From Hormiphora californensis (taxonomy: Eukaryota; Ctenophora; Tentaculata; Cydippida; Pleurobrachiidae), in NCBI GenBank assembly GCA_020137815.1, contig CM035356.1:8241211-8295148 (forward strand): a stretch of 53,938 bases of DNA, read 5' to 3'. Made by a program: the position numbers and the translations under genes. How positions within the stretch are numbered: the first letter of the stretch is position 1; every line of letters starts with the position of its first letter. This document shows positions 8,958 through 19,700 of this stretch, piece after piece. Below the pieces are notes generated by a model. That model was not told where the DNA came from, searched no databases, and worked only from the letters and a program-made list of their open reading frames with translations.

Positions 8958-10598
8958 ATGGCAGACACGATATCAGATGATGACTCCATCATTGACATAG
9001 AAGAGATAGTGCAGGATGCAACAACCATCACTGAAACTGAGGTTGACATTCTGTCGGGTCTGGTGAGTGCCCGAACGGGAGGTATCCGTGGTAGGAGGTA
9101 CGGTGAACCAGAGTTTATCCACTCTGAAGCAGAGGATCAGAAAGAGGATGGTGAGATAAGTGAGGATGATGAGGAGGATATTGATATTATGGAAGAGAGC
9201 GATCCACTACCGTCACCAGCTGTACACGAGTCACCAGCTGTAGTGGTGAAAACCGAGATCTTAGATTCCGGGTACAACTCACTTCTTGAATCTTTCCAGA
9301 GGAATAGTAACCCCAGTCCCAGACAAAAACCAGCACCGAAGCGTTCCCTGAAGCATGAAATATCAACCGCCAACGACATATATGATATCCAGAGCAGAAT
9401 TGCTGGCGTTTTCGCACCCACTACTAACGGGGTTGAAAAACTAAAATCAGGATTCCAGGAGATCAGAATTAAAACTGAAATTGTGTCTGAAGACGAAGAC
9501 GAGGAAGAGAAAGGAGGAGGGGGTCTACTAGATTTCAGTAGTAGTTCTGAAGATAGTGAAACTGAAGAGAAATGTGCTGTTCAATCAACAACTAGCGAAC
9601 TGAACAGGGACCTAACGAGGAGTCTGCGGATCAAGGAGCCGTTTGCAGAGAGGTTTCCTACCGTGGAAATTGAAGAACTGACCCTAGGACCTCATGAAAC
9701 CATCCAGTCTCTAGGACAGATAACAGAGATAGTGGACGATTTTGTGGTAATTAAGGGGAGTAATCCGGACCAGGTTCTAGATGTGGAATCTATGGTGTTC
9801 AATTCGGAGAGACGGTGTGTTGGGTATGTTTTCGAGGTGTTGGGACCAGTTCGGGAGCCTTACTACTCCCTCCATTTCAACACCCACTCGGACATTGGAA
9901 GTTATGGGTTGGCAAAGGGCCAGGAGGTTTATTATGCAGAAAACACGCGGTACCACCGTATGCTGATGACTAACATGTTAAGTCAGATTCCTGCTGCCAG
10001 CGATGGAGAGGAGAGTGACGAGAGTGAAGAAGAATTAGAGGCTCCTCCACGACCAGTTAAAACTGCTAGGAGACGATTACAGAACAGGACGACACATAAC
10101 TACTCAGTGAAGTTTAGTAGACCTGATCAGCGGCGGAATGTGAGAAATCAGCAGCCTCCTGAGGCCCTGATATTTCCTTCTGTACCACAATCAATTGGTG
10201 TCGCAAAACCAACTATGCAACCAGAACGGCACCAAATTGTGAGAAATCAGCCAATGTTATCTCCGGATGTTCTCATCTTTCCTCCTGCTCCCACTGTACC
10301 TACCCAATCATCCCATCCTGCCACATCATTCCTTCGGCAGAAACCTAACTCACTGATGCAGTCTAATCAACCAACTGGAACTGCTGACTTGATTATATCG
10401 GAACACCAACCACCGAAACCTAAAATGCAGTCTAATCAGCCTGGAACTGCTGACCTTATTATATCGGAACAGCCGAAACAACAGAAACCTAAACAACCCC
10501 AGTTTCACAGAGACATGCCCAAGGAAAATAACAATTTCTTTAAAAATTCTGTTTTATCTAGTTTCATGGACCCTTTTTCACTTGACAAACCATCTTAA
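8958..10598 (+). CDS. NAF1: H/ACA ribonucleoprotein assembly factor NAF1
   Basis: NAF1 binds dyskerin (NOP10-NHP2-dyskerin) during H/ACA snoRNP, scaRNP and telomerase RNP assembly in the nucleus and is later replaced by GAR1. The frame codes 546 residues from the ATG at 8958. An in-frame ATG at 8925 lies inside what looks like a splice acceptor, so I prefer 8958. The order is: acidic N-terminal third with D/E runs; basic patch PKRSLKHE; two VKTE/IKTE sites that fit the SUMO consensus (near 97 and 171); a second acidic/serine stretch; the GAR1/NAF1 core at about 225-341, including LGQITEIVDDFVVIKG, CVGYVFEVLGPVREPYYSL and KGQEVYYAE; another acidic patch; then a low-complexity P/Q/N-rich tail with a repeated NQP.GTADLIISE. 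It is uninterrupted, unlike its neighbour. MDH starts 142 bp after the stop. Confidence 0.9.
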   Translation: MADTISDDDSIIDIEEIVQDATTITETEVDILSGLVSARTGGIRGRRYGEPEFIHSEAEDQKEDGEISEDDEEDIDIMEESDPLPSPAVHESPAVVVKTEILDSGYNSLLESFQRNSNPSPRQKPAPKRSLKHEISTANDIYDIQSRIAGVFAPTTNGVEKLKSGFQEIRIKTEIVSEDEDEEEKGGGGLLDFSSSSEDSETEEKCAVQSTTSELNRDLTRSLRIKEPFAERFPTVEIEELTLGPHETIQSLGQITEIVDDFVVIKGSNPDQVLDVESMVFNSERRCVGYVFEVLGPVREPYYSLHFNTHSDIGSYGLAKGQEVYYAENTRYHRMLMTNMLSQIPAASDGEESDESEEELEAPPRPVKTARRRLQNRTTHNYSVKFSRPDQRRNVRNQQPPEALIFPSVPQSIGVAKPTMQPERHQIVRNQPMLSPDVLIFPPAPTVPTQSSHPATSFLRQKPNSLMQSNQPTGTADLIISEHQPPKPKMQSNQPGTADLIISEQPKQQKPKQPQFHRDMPKENNNFFKNSVLSSFMDPFSLDKPS

Positions 10599-10740
10599 TT
10601 TTACTGACATTTAAAGTTTTTATTAATTTATTATTTTTAGTATCCAAACAGTTGTTATTAATTGGAATGCCCCCTTTTTAACATTATAATTATTTAATTA
10701 ACATCTCCAATTTCTTTCTAGCGTTGGTGTTCCAGCTATC
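10599..10740 (+). promoter_or_regulatory. NAF1-MDH intercistronic region with splice acceptor
   Basis: The 142 bp are AT-rich and hold no obvious AATAAA signal. CCAATTTCTTTCTAG ends at 10721, 19 nt before the MDH ATG, a strong 3' splice site. With the donor at 10747 it defines a 25-nt first exon. The region must contain the 3' end of NAF1 and either the MDH promoter or a trans-splicing site. Confidence 0.5.
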
Positions 10741-10746
10741 ATGACT
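10722..10746 (+). CDS. MDH1: MDH1 exon 1 (25 nt, codes Met-Thr)
   Basis: The tiny exon lies between the TTTCTTTCTAG acceptor (ends 10721) and the GTAAGT donor at 10747. The coding part is 10741-10746, and joins in frame to AAG CCA of exon 2. The exon start is inferred from the acceptor and would move if transcription starts nearby instead. Confidence 0.65.
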
Positions 10747-13700
10747 GTAAGTTGATACATCTCCCCAATGTTTGTCCTCCTTAAAACTCCAAAACTCTTC
10801 ATCTGTCGTTTGTTATACTTTTTATACTAAAACAAGAATATATTCTTGTTTTAGTAAAAATATGAACAATTGTATATCCACTATTTTCTCCCCGGCTTTA
10901 AAAATATGCCCGGTCCCCGCCCGGTCCCTATTACTCCACATCTCTTACTCTCTCTATCCGTTGATCTCTCTATCCCTTAGAAGCCAGCTATCAAGGTTTG
11001 CATTACCGGAGGAGCGGGACAGATTGCCTACTCTCTCCTCCTGGAGGTTGCATCTGGGAAGGTGTTTGGTGCTGACCAGCCTGTAGTACTGCACCTCCTT
11101 GACATTGAGCCTTGTGTTCCCAAACTGCAGGGAGTTGTCATGGAGCTGGAGGATCTCGCTCTCTCACTTGTACAGGGTATGGAGGGGGACAGGGGGTGAT
11201 AGGGGGTATTAGGGGGTATCAGGGTATGGAGGGGGACAGGCCACACAGGGGGTATTAGGGTATGGACGGGGACAGGGGGTAATAAGGGTGAAAAGAGGCG
11301 GGGATTCAATTAATATTGCGTGATTTGCAAAGGCCACTTCTCTCCGAGAAAGCCCCCCCCCTCTCTCTCTTTACCATCACTCCACTCAGGTGTTGTAGCT
11401 ACATCTGACCCCCTCATCGCCTTCAAGGACATCGATGTTGCCCTGCTGCTCGGTGCCTTCCCTCGACTGAAGGGTGAGTGTTCAGTAGGGTGCTCCAAAC
11501 TATAATACTATTCAGTTTATGTTCAGTGTTCAGTATAGTAATAGTTTCACATCACATTCGCGTCACTTGTTATGTTCTAACCCTCCTTTACATTTGCGGA
11601 GGGAAAGAGGGTCGAGCTAATGCCTAGGCAAAACACCACATCTCTTATTAAACTTATAGTGTCTAACCCGGGCTATATCGGGTGGAATTTTATCTTCCTA
11701 TATATAAGAACTAAGAAGAGAAAATTCCATATATGTAATATGTAACCTAATTACTCTGCATGTGTGTCGTGTAAACTAGCTGTAGAATATTCCTATGTAT
11801 GCATAAAATGATCCGGATAAATCTAGAACATTTTTATAATCACTCTCTCAAGCTATATTTCACGATCTAGCAACTCAAGAATATCTGACAGTTCCATGTC
11901 ACAACTCAAAACTTTACAGTTCTACAACATTAATTAATTAATATTAATTATTAATTGATAATCTACACTGCAGGTATGGAGAGGAAGGACTTGTTGGCTA
12001 AGAACAATGCCATCTTTATCGAACAGGGAGGTGCACTAGACAAGGTAGCCAAGAAAACTGTGAAAGTGGTTGTGGTCGGGAACCCCTGCAACACTAACGC
12101 TCTGACCTGTATGAAGAACGCACCCTCCATCTCCCCTGCCAACTTTAGTTGCCTCACCCGGCTGGACCAAAATAGGGCCAAGGCTAAGGTTAGTAAAGTA
12201 GGACCAAAATAGGGCCAAGGCTAAGGTTAGTAAAGTAGGACCAAAATAGGGCCAAGGCTAAGGTTAGTAAAGTGGGACCAGAATAGGGCCAAGGCTAAGG
12301 TTAGTAAAGTGGGACTAAAATAGGGCCAAGGCTAAGGTTAGTAAAGTGGGACCAAAATAGGGCCAAGGCTAAGGTTAGTAAAGTAGGACCAAAATAGGGC
12401 CAAGGCTAAGGTTAGTAAAGTAGGACCAAAATAGGGCCAAGGCTAAGGTTAGTAAAGTAGGACCAAAATAGGGCCAAGGCTAAGGTTAGTAAAGTAGGAC
12501 CAAAATAGGGCCAAGGCTAAGGTTAGTAAAGTAGGACCAAAATAGGGCCAAGGCTAAGGTTAGTAAAGTGGGACCAAAATAGGGCCAAGGCTAAGGTTAG
12601 TAAAGTGGGACCAAAATAGGGCCAAGGGTAAGGTTAGTAAAGTAGGACCAAAATAGGGCCAAGGCTAAGGTTAGTAAAGTAGGACCAAAATAGGGCCAAG
12701 GCTAAGGTTAGTAAAGTAGGACCAAAATAGGGCCAAGGCTAAGGTTAGTAAAGTGGGACCAAAATAGGGCCAAGGCTAAGGTTAGTAAAGTAGGACCAAA
12801 ATAGGGCCAAGGCTAAGGTTAGTAAAGTGGGACCAAAATAGGGCCAAGGCTAAGGTTAGTAAAGTGGGACCAAAATAGGGCCAAGGCTAAGGTTAGTAAA
12901 GTAGGACCAAAATAGGGCCAAGGCTAAGGTTAGTAAAGTGGGACCAAAATAGGGCCAAGGCTAAGGTTAGTAAAGTAGGACCAAAATAGGGCCAAGGCTA
13001 AGGTTAGTAAAGTAGGACCAAAATAGGGCCAAGGCTAAGGTTAGTAAAGTGGGGCCAAAATAGGGCCAAGGCTAAGGTTAGTAAAGTAGGACCAAAATAG
13101 GGCCAAGGCTAAGGTTAGTAAAGTAGGACCAAAATAGGGCCAAGGCTAAGGTTAGTAAAGTAGGACCAAAATAGGGCCAAGGCTAAGGTTAGTAAAGTAG
13201 GACCAAAATAGGGCCAAGGCTAAGGTTAGTAAAGTAGGACCAAAATAGGGCCAAGGCTAAGGTTAGTAAAGTAGGACCAAAATAGGGCCAAGGCTAAGGT
13301 TAGTAAAGTAGGACCAAAATAGGGCCAAGGCTAAGGTTAGTAAAGTAGGACCAAAATAGGGCCAAGGCTAAGGTTAGTAAAGTAGGACCAAAATAGGGCC
13401 AAGGCTAAGGTTAGTAAAGTAGGACCAAAATAGGGCCAAGGCCCAAGGCTAAGGTTAGTAAAGTAGGACCAAAATAGGGCCAAGGCTAAGGTTAGTAAAG
13501 TGGGACCAAAATAGGGCCAAGGCTAAGGTTAGTAAAGTAGGACCAGAATAGGGCCAAGGCTAAGGTTAGTAAAGTAGGACCAAAATAGGGCCAAGGCTAA
13601 GGTTAGTAAAGTAGGACCAAAATAGGGCCAAGGCTAAGGTTAGTAAAGTAGGACCAAAATAGGGTCAAGGCTAAGGTTAGTAAAGTAGGACCAAAATAGG

Positions 13701-16700
13701 GCCAAGGCTAAGGTTAGTAAAGTGGGACCAAAATAGGGCCAAGGCTAAGATTAGTAAAGTAGGACCAAAATAGGGCCAAGGCTAAGGTTAGTAAAGTAGG
13801 ACCAAAATAGGGCCAAGGCTAAGGTTAGTAAAGTAGGACCAAAATAGGGCCAAGGCTAAGGTTAGTAAAGTGGGACCAAAATAGGGCCAAGGCTAAGGTT
13901 AGTAAAGTAGGACCAAAATAGGGCCAAGGCTAAGGTTAGTAAAGTGGACCAGAATAGGGCCAAGGCTAAGGTTAGTAAAGTAGGACCAAAATAGGGCCAA
14001 GGTTAGTAAATTTAAAGTGGGGCGGTTTTACTCTCTTTTTTTAATACTCTCTTTGGGTATCATTTTTTCAGACTGTCCTGTCTCTCGGTGCCGTCACAAT
14101 ATATTTCGTCCCACTTTCCATTCCAACACTAAAAAACAGTTTTCTAACCTCCTCACTAACCCGGCCTACCATCCCTTTAGTTGGCATCCAAACTGGGTGT
14201 CTCCGTCGCTGAGATCCGGAATGTGATTATCTGGGGGAACCACTCAGGAACCCAGTTCCCAGATGCTCGACATGCCACTGTCGTGGTTAGTGGTGAGGAG
14301 AAGAACCTTACTGAGGTCCTCAGTGATGATGCTTGGGTTAAGTCTGAATTCATCGAGGTTAGTTGAGAAGTGAGGAGGTGTCTATAATGTGAAACCATTT
14401 CAATTCAATATATTAGTTTGTTATGTTCTAACCCTCCCTTTACATTTGTAAAGTCTAGCCAGGCAAATATTAGGAATGTTTTTCACAGACACAAGACACT
14501 TAACCAATGGCATTTTCCCCTAATCCCTTCATTGTACCCATCCCCTCCACTATTAATCCGCCGCCCCCAACCCCTCCAATTGTTCTTGTACCCTCCTCTA
14601 TCCCCCTCCACTATTTATCCCCCCCCCCCCCAATTTATCTTGTCCCCATCCAACCCATCCCCTCCCCAGACGATCCAACAGAGAGGTGCAGCTGTTATCA
14701 ACCCCTCACACCCCATCCCCCCCCAATTTATCTTGTCCCCATCCAATCCATCCCCTCCCCAGACGATCCAACAGAGAGGTGCAGCAGTTATCAAGGCCCG
14801 AGGTTTGAGTAGTGCCATGTCCGCTGCCAAGGCCATCGGGGACCACATACATGATTGGTGGTTCGGAACTGCGGAGGGACAGTGGACTAGTATGGGGGTC
14901 GTTAGTGATGGGAGTTATAACATTCCTGAGGGTGTCATCTACTCGTTCCCGGTAATTAATTAATTAGTAACTACCGCTAATTACATGATATGATTACAGG
15001 ATTTAAACAGGATTTAAACAGGATTTAAACAATATACATCTATAATCATAATGGTACTTCATTGTCAGATGAAAAAAAAAGTTAAAGATGCTAAGGTGTT
15101 TAAAGTTAATTTAAGTTTACAATCATTAGGCAAAAACATGGCGCTCGGGTATAAAAGGAAAACGTACATGAAGGGAATAAATAAATAAATTAAAAAGACA
15201 CAATAAAAGGGCTAAAAAGCGTAAAGTGGTCAACAAGGGCAGGGTTAAAGATTATAGGGGAAAAAAGGGGGGAGCGATATAAAAATTAAAACGTGTAGTA
15301 GTAAAAAAAAGAATAAATCTCGTAGAAAAATAAAACTCAGGGGGACGGGAAAAACTGCAGCAGGCAAGCAAAATTTACAAATATAAAACACGTATGTAAG
15401 ACTTGGGCGCTGTACTCCTAATAATACACTCCCAACGTCGTACCACTAGATAATAGCTCAGAATAATGCACTAACCAGGGTAACAAAGTAAACACGCGAT
15501 ATGACTATTGGCAAGAAATGGAATAAGTAATACATCACAATGATGGGCTAAAACACTCACAGTTGTCGTTCCTCTTACGGTTGTCGTCCTCAGTAATCCA
15601 CTTCCTCATCCGGGTAGTCCTCGGCCTCCACTCACATAGGGTCGCAGCAGCACCGCAGCATAACAGTAGTATCAGGGTCTGGCATAGTTCAGGCCGAGGT
15701 TCCAGGGATAGATTATCCGGGCAGAAGTTATTCGGGCATAGGTTCCCTGTAGAGAGTTTCCGGGTAGAACAGCATCGGGATCAGGATCGTAGAGAGAGAG
15801 TCTGGAACTGTCTTTACTGGAACTCCTCTCTCCAACTCGTCGTGATGGAACTGCCTCTCAATGGAAAATAAGGTCCCTTATATAATCATTTCCGCCAGAA
15901 TTAGAATGGACCTCTGCCAGAATTGAGCACCTCCGCCACAAACAGATAGGATCTCTGCCAGATAGGACGGAGCAGAGATCCGCCAAATAGGACGGATCAG
16001 CTGTACTATAGCAACCAGCATTGTATCGGGTTACATTCATTCCAAACATGAGGCTGTTAGTATCAGGTTACATTCATGATTCATCCCACAACACTGCAGT
16101 GCTGGCAAGCACTGCGGTATAAATATATGCACACGGTTCCCCGTGTACACTCCCGCACCAGAAGTCAAGAGCGGAGCGATGAAAGTTAAATTAGCAAACC
16201 AGCTCCCTTAACTCCTGATTTTTTTGTTGCTCTCTCCTCTCTCGTCCGATGAATTGTCCGTAAAAGCTTGAAATATCTTCACACGACCCGTGTACACTCC
16301 CTCACCAAAGATGAAGTTTGACTCATCTTAATCCGCAGACCACTCTAATACTCTATGATCCACTGCCACTGCTTCCGCTGTTGCAACCTCTATATAATCT
16401 CTTCATTGTCCATATAATTGTCCTTTTCTCGCTCCATTCCATTATCGACTCTTCGACACAACATGCATGTCTTTCAAAATTTACTAAAAATTCCTTAAAA
16501 AATTAGTGAAACCCGCAAGAATACATAATCATAAAAATCTTGAAAAAGTGAACTAATTAAAAAAAATTCACACCGATTATATCATTATTCATGACTGGGC
16601 AACTGTCATCTGGGACTTCTTTCCTCCCGAGTTCGGGTTTACTCCATCCCATCGAGTTGAACCCACTCACTAGATCCCATCTCATGATCTCATCTAGCGA

Positions 16701-19700
16701 GCTGTCATTTAGAAATCATTTCCACAAAATCAATATACTTTCTCTATACAAATAATTTCAATTTCTCTTCTCTTTCTACAATCTTCCCAAAAAACAGAAT
16801 ATATATGGAAAATGTTCATCCTCACGGTTATTTTAGACAACTAATCAACTCACTCATTGTAATTGTCCTCGTATTTTCTTCAAATTCCCCAGACTTCATC
16901 TCCTCCTCCCATCGCTGGGAACGTTGTCTCCTATCTTTAGCACAGTTTTTCTTAACTGTATTAAGAGTAATTCTCCTCGCACTGTATCTGGAACACACGA
17001 TCTCGAACACTTTTCCACCATCTGGAACAATTCTTCTCCTCCACCATCTAGAACAATTCTTCATTTCCACCATCTGGAACAATCCTTCTTCTCCAACATC
17101 TCGAACAATCCTTCTTCTCCAACATCTCGAACAATCCTTCTTCTCCCACATCTGGAACAATTTTTCTCCTCCACCTTCTGGAACAACTCTTCTCCTCCAC
17201 TATTTGGAACAATTCTTCTCCTTTGCCTTCTGGAGCAATTCTACATCCGTTCTTTTCTGTAACACAACCTCCATTTCACAACCATTTCACAACCTCCATT
17301 TCTCTATCTCGAACACATCCTCCTCTATATATCTCATCCTCTCTTCGCTGGTGACGCTGTCTCATCCTCTCTTCACTGGGAACTGTATCTCATCCTCTCT
17401 TCACTGGGAACTATTTCACCTCCTCTCTTCACTGGGAACTATTTCACCTCCTCTCTTCACTGGGAACTATTTCACCTCCTCTCTTCACTGGGAACTATTT
17501 CACCTCCTCTCTTCACTGGGAACTATATCTCCTTCTCCCTTCGGGACACCTACTCCTCAAACTTTGTCGTCTAATCCTTTGCCCAGTTACCCGACCAAAA
17601 CCAAGACTTATAAAGGCACTATTATGACATATTCCTCTTCTTCCAGATTTCTTCGTACTGTATAGCCAGTTCGCCAATTAGACCTTCATTCCATGTTTTC
17701 TATCACTCGCATCTCCATTATTCATTAATCTGGCCTCTAACCCTTACCTCTCCTGATTCGAGGTTGTCCTATGTTGAGAACAAGTAGTCAGCTCGTCTCT
17801 ATCAGCATTCACAGTGACTAATTGCTTCTGCTGACGCGGACAGTTCCTCTAAATAACAAGTCGTCACTTGTTGCAACGTTGCTTATCGAGATCTCAATAT
17901 GCTGTGTGATTCAGTCACATTTTCTGTCTTTTTAGGGGGCTTTGTCCCTACATACCTAGGTCGCCTAGGTGAAACCACACACAGCCGTGACTCTTCTTCT
18001 GGGTTACGCCATAATTTCTTGCAAGTAGAACTATAATACTCCCCTACATTTCTGGGACAAGTATTGTTACCTCTCTAATCTGGAATAGGTCTCATCACCT
18101 CGACTCTCTGGAACAGGTATCCTCTCCTCGCCTCTCTGGAACATATGTCCTCACCTTGCCTCTCTGGAACAGGTCTCATCACCTCGCCTCTCTGGAACAG
18201 GTCTCATCACCTCGCCTCTCTGGAACAGGTCTCATCACCTCGCCTCTCTGCAACAGGTGTCCTCACCTCGCCTCTCTGGAACAGGTGTCCTCACCTCGCC
18301 TCTCTGCAACAGGTGTCCTCACCTCGCCTCTCTGCAACAGGTGTCCTCACCTCGCCTCTCTGCAACAGGTGTCTTATCTCCCTTCATTTGAGGAGCACTT
18401 CTTGTCTCCACTCACTTGAATAACAATGGTCGACACCAATCGGTCGCGGTGCTAGACACAATGTGTCCTCTCATGCACACCTTTTACCGTGTCATTTAAA
18501 ATCTATACAATGATCCTCATCTCCCCTTTCAATTATTTTGCTCGAGAGGGCTCCACTGATAAATCTAGCTTCAGGGATGAATAACCCATCTCCTCACTGG
18601 TCAATTAAAAGGTTTAAAACATTGCGACAGGAACATCTTCTGTCTCCTCTCAACAGGAACAAATCACCTCCTTATCTCGGGTTCTGAATCGTTTACAACA
18701 AACTTTATTGACTCTCTTGGTGAGCCCGCCACTTCATCTTGAACCTCACACTTCCTGGTAGTGACTCACAAAGTGGTTTTACTATCCCACCTACCACTTG
18801 CCTTGAGCTTCGCGACTTGTGAATCTGCCTCCCCCTCCCATGTAATGGGACTCTTTAATGAGTCTTTCTGTCGTTTCTGGATAAGGTCGCAATATCATTT
18901 CTACTTTTCTCTCCGGAATTAGTCTCACCACCTCTCTTTAAATCTGGATTAATCAACTCTGGATCAGGTTTCAAACTCTCCTCTCTCTCTCTCTGGATCA
19001 GGTCACCTCAATTCTTCTCTCTGGATGAGGTCACAACTCCTCTTTTCCTAGACTGGTTCACCTCACCTCTTCTTTCTGACTGACTGATGAAGTATCATCA
19101 TGAGTCCTCACTTTTCTCATTTCGGAATGGGTCTCGTCATCTGTTTCCTCTGTATCAAGTTTGAACACTTCTCTCTTGATTTAGTCTCAATACCTCTACT
19201 ATCCGGGTCGCCTCCAGGTTCTACTGCATCACCTCTCATGTATCTTTAAATCTCATCTTTGGAACAGCTCCTCTATCTAAAATCGTTCTTTTCACCGTCT
19301 CGTGAGCATCTCCCTTATCAATACACTTACTTTGTCGCCGGGGCTTCGCTTATTAAGCTAGTGTTCACTAGTAAAAGGAATGAATAACCCAACTCACAAC
19401 TTAGCAACGTACCAAGGTAGTTTCAAAGTGGCCTAACTTAGCCGTTTCTCCTCACAAAAACAATGTTTTGTATTCCATGCTCTGGCTGTGTTCTCATTAT
19501 TTGGAACCTCCAACATCTTCTAGTCCTCTCCTCAGGGTCTTCAACATCTTCTGTCCTCTCCTCGGGTCTTCAACATCTTCTGTCCTCTCCTCGGGTCTTC
19601 AACATCTTCTGTCCTCTCCTCGGGTCTTCAACATCATCGGTTCTCTCCTCGGGGTCTTCAACATTGTCTGTCCTTTCCTCGGGTCTTAAACATCTTCTGT

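Noticed and set aside
12189-14006. CRISPR-like or telomere-like array (37-bp repeat containing CTAAGGTTAG)
   Set aside because: Units are directly adjacent with no unique spacers, and the sequence is clearly derived from the MDH1 exon 4/intron 4 junction; the host DNA is eukaryotic.
15563-15871. 102-residue frame ([10 protein letters not shown]...) shared by LTR copies
   Set aside because: It lies inside the LTR on the antisense strand, is not kept in LTR 2 and has no domain resemblance.
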